Origin: Betaproteobacteria bacterium
GTDB taxonomy: Bacteria; Pseudomonadota; Gammaproteobacteria; Burkholderiales; SG8-39
Reading direction: 5' to 3'
Assembly (NCBI GenBank): GCA_005881355.1
Contig: VBDM01000070.1
Span: 1-5,906 of the forward strand
Length of the DNA: 5,906 nucleotides
Positions 5,094 to 5,906 of this stretch are shown piece after piece (position 1 is the stretch's first letter; every line of letters begins with the position of its first letter). The notes beneath the pieces were generated by a model that worked only from the letters and a program-made list of their open reading frames with translations, was not told the origin of the DNA and ran no database searches. Both the position numbers and the translations under genes were made by a program.

Positions 5094-5906
5094 GTGCCAG
5101 TTGAAACTCCATCCCCTGTCGAGCAGTTTTCCGGCGCCGCCCAGGCGTTCCTGAAGAATTTTCTGGGTTCGCTTGGGCTCGCGCCCGAGTCCGAGTTCGC
5201 TCGTTCCCTCCAATCGGTGGGTGTCGACGCCGCAAAGCTCGCGGCGCTCCAGGCACAGTATTTCCAGCAGCACGCGGCGCTGTGGCAATCGACGCTCGCT
5301 CGCGAAGCCGGGCGCGACGCGGCACCGGTTGCGCCCCCTGAGCGCGGCGACCGCCGCTTCTCCTCGGCGGAATGGCGGAACAATCCCTGGTTCGATTACC
5401 TGCGCCAGAGCTACCTCATCAACTCCCGCTTTCTGGCCGAGTGGGTCGAGGCGCTGAAAGCGGAGCCGCTCGCGAAGGAGCGCATGCGCTTCATCACGCG
5501 CCAGTTCGCCGACGCCATGAGCCCGGCGAATTTCACCGCGACCAACCCCGAGGCACTGAAGCTCGCGCTCGAGACTAAGGGCGAGAGCCTCGCGCGGGGC
5601 GTTCGCCAGCTCGTCGAGGACGTACACAAGGGGCGCATCTCGACGACGGACGAATCGGTGTTCGAGGTGGGGAAGAACCTCGCCGTCACCGAAGGCGCCG
5701 TGGTTTTCGAGAACGAGCTGATGCAGCTGATCCAGTACAAGCCGCTCACGCCGACGGTCTTCAAGCAGCCGCTCGTGATGGTCCCGCCCTGCATCAACAA
5801 GTACTACGTCCTCGACCTGCAGCCTGAAAATTCCTTCGCGCGCTACGCGGTGGAGCAGGGTCACGTTGTGTTCATGGTTTCCTGGCGCAACATCACCGTG
5901 GAGCTG
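5094..5906 (+). CDS. phaC: Class I polyhydroxyalkanoate synthase, N-terminal part (3' truncated by window)
   Basis: PhaC joins (R)-3-hydroxyacyl-CoA units into polyhydroxyalkanoate on cytoplasmic storage granules. The window holds 271 of roughly 570–600 residues, with no stop. Residues 1–95 are a variable, helix-rich, Ala/Gln-rich region. From PWFDYLRQSY (98–107) the PhaC N-terminal domain is clear: DAMSPANF (140–147), then TDESVFEVGKNLAVTEGAVV from 185, PPCINKYYVLDLQPENSF (231–248), and VSWRN ending at 266. These match the Ralstonia class I enzymes motif for motif. The lipase-like box with the active-site cysteine (GxCxG) would lie about 45–50 residues beyond the window. The GTG at 5094 is the best start: no ATG occurs in frame until deep in the conserved domain, and the promoter lies just upstream. 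Its ribosome site is weak (GAG at 5079–5081). The frame is open further upstream, so a different non-ATG start is possible. Confidence 0.93.
   Translation, partial: MPVETPSPVEQFSGAAQAFLKNFLGSLGLAPESEFARSLQSVGVDAAKLAALQAQYFQQHAALWQSTLAREAGRDAAPVAPPERGDRRFSSAEWRNNPWFDYLRQSYLINSRFLAEWVEALKAEPLAKERMRFITRQFADAMSPANFTATNPEALKLALETKGESLARGVRQLVEDVHKGRISTTDESVFEVGKNLAVTEGAVVFENELMQLIQYKPLTPTVFKQPLVMVPPCINKYYVLDLQPENSFARYAVEQGHVVFMVSWRNITVEL

Noticed and set aside
4911..5864. Long minus-strand open frame (317 codons) opposite phaC
   Set aside because: The + strand encodes clear PHA synthase motifs over the same bases, and the minus-strand product has biased, low-information composition.

Overview
The window looks like chromosomal DNA from a GC-rich betaproteobacterium, most likely of the Burkholderiales or a related order. 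The evidence is the gene order pheT–ihfA–merR–tRNA-Pro, a Bug/TctC-type periplasmic receptor without its transporter subunits, and a class I polyhydroxyalkanoate (PHA) synthase with Ralstonia-like motifs. Genus cannot be read from the sequence. Genes cover almost all of the window and all lie on the + strand. No stretch of 300 bases lacks a gene.

Positions 1–2018 are a conserved information-processing block. It holds the C-terminal half of the phenylalanyl-tRNA synthetase beta subunit (pheT, cut at its 5' end), integration host factor alpha (ihfA), a short MerR-family regulator overlapping ihfA by 26 bases, and a complete tRNA-Pro with anticodon GGG and an encoded CCA end. The tRNA has its own -10-like element.

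Positions 2044–4945 hold a small accessory, probably catabolic, set: a secreted Bug/TctC solute-binding protein, an amidohydrolase closely resembling 2-pyrone-4,6-dicarboxylate lactonase (LigI), and a beta-hydroxyacid-dehydrogenase-like protein with a DUF1932 C-terminal domain. The first two are 10 bases apart and surely cotranscribed. The third follows an 11-bp perfect inverted repeat and a possible extended -10 promoter, so it may be transcribed partly on its own. A plausible joint role is capture of a small (poly)carboxylate, hydrolysis of a lactone or related intermediate, and NAD(P)-linked oxidation or reduction. The substrate is not determined by the sequence.

Positions 5020–5906 hold a good sigma-70-type promoter (TTGACT, 17 bases, AATAAT) with GTGC repeats inside it, followed by the 5' part of phaC. 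The gene runs off the window before its catalytic cysteine.

Most of the window is ordinary. The points worth a second look are regulatory: the ihfA leader hairpin, the inverted repeat at the end of the amidohydrolase gene, the block-repeat over the start of the dehydrogenase gene, and the phaC promoter repeats. The substrate-pocket differences in the LigI-like enzyme also deserve a check. I found no clearly new system, no CRISPR array, no insertion sequence and no convincing intrinsic terminator.
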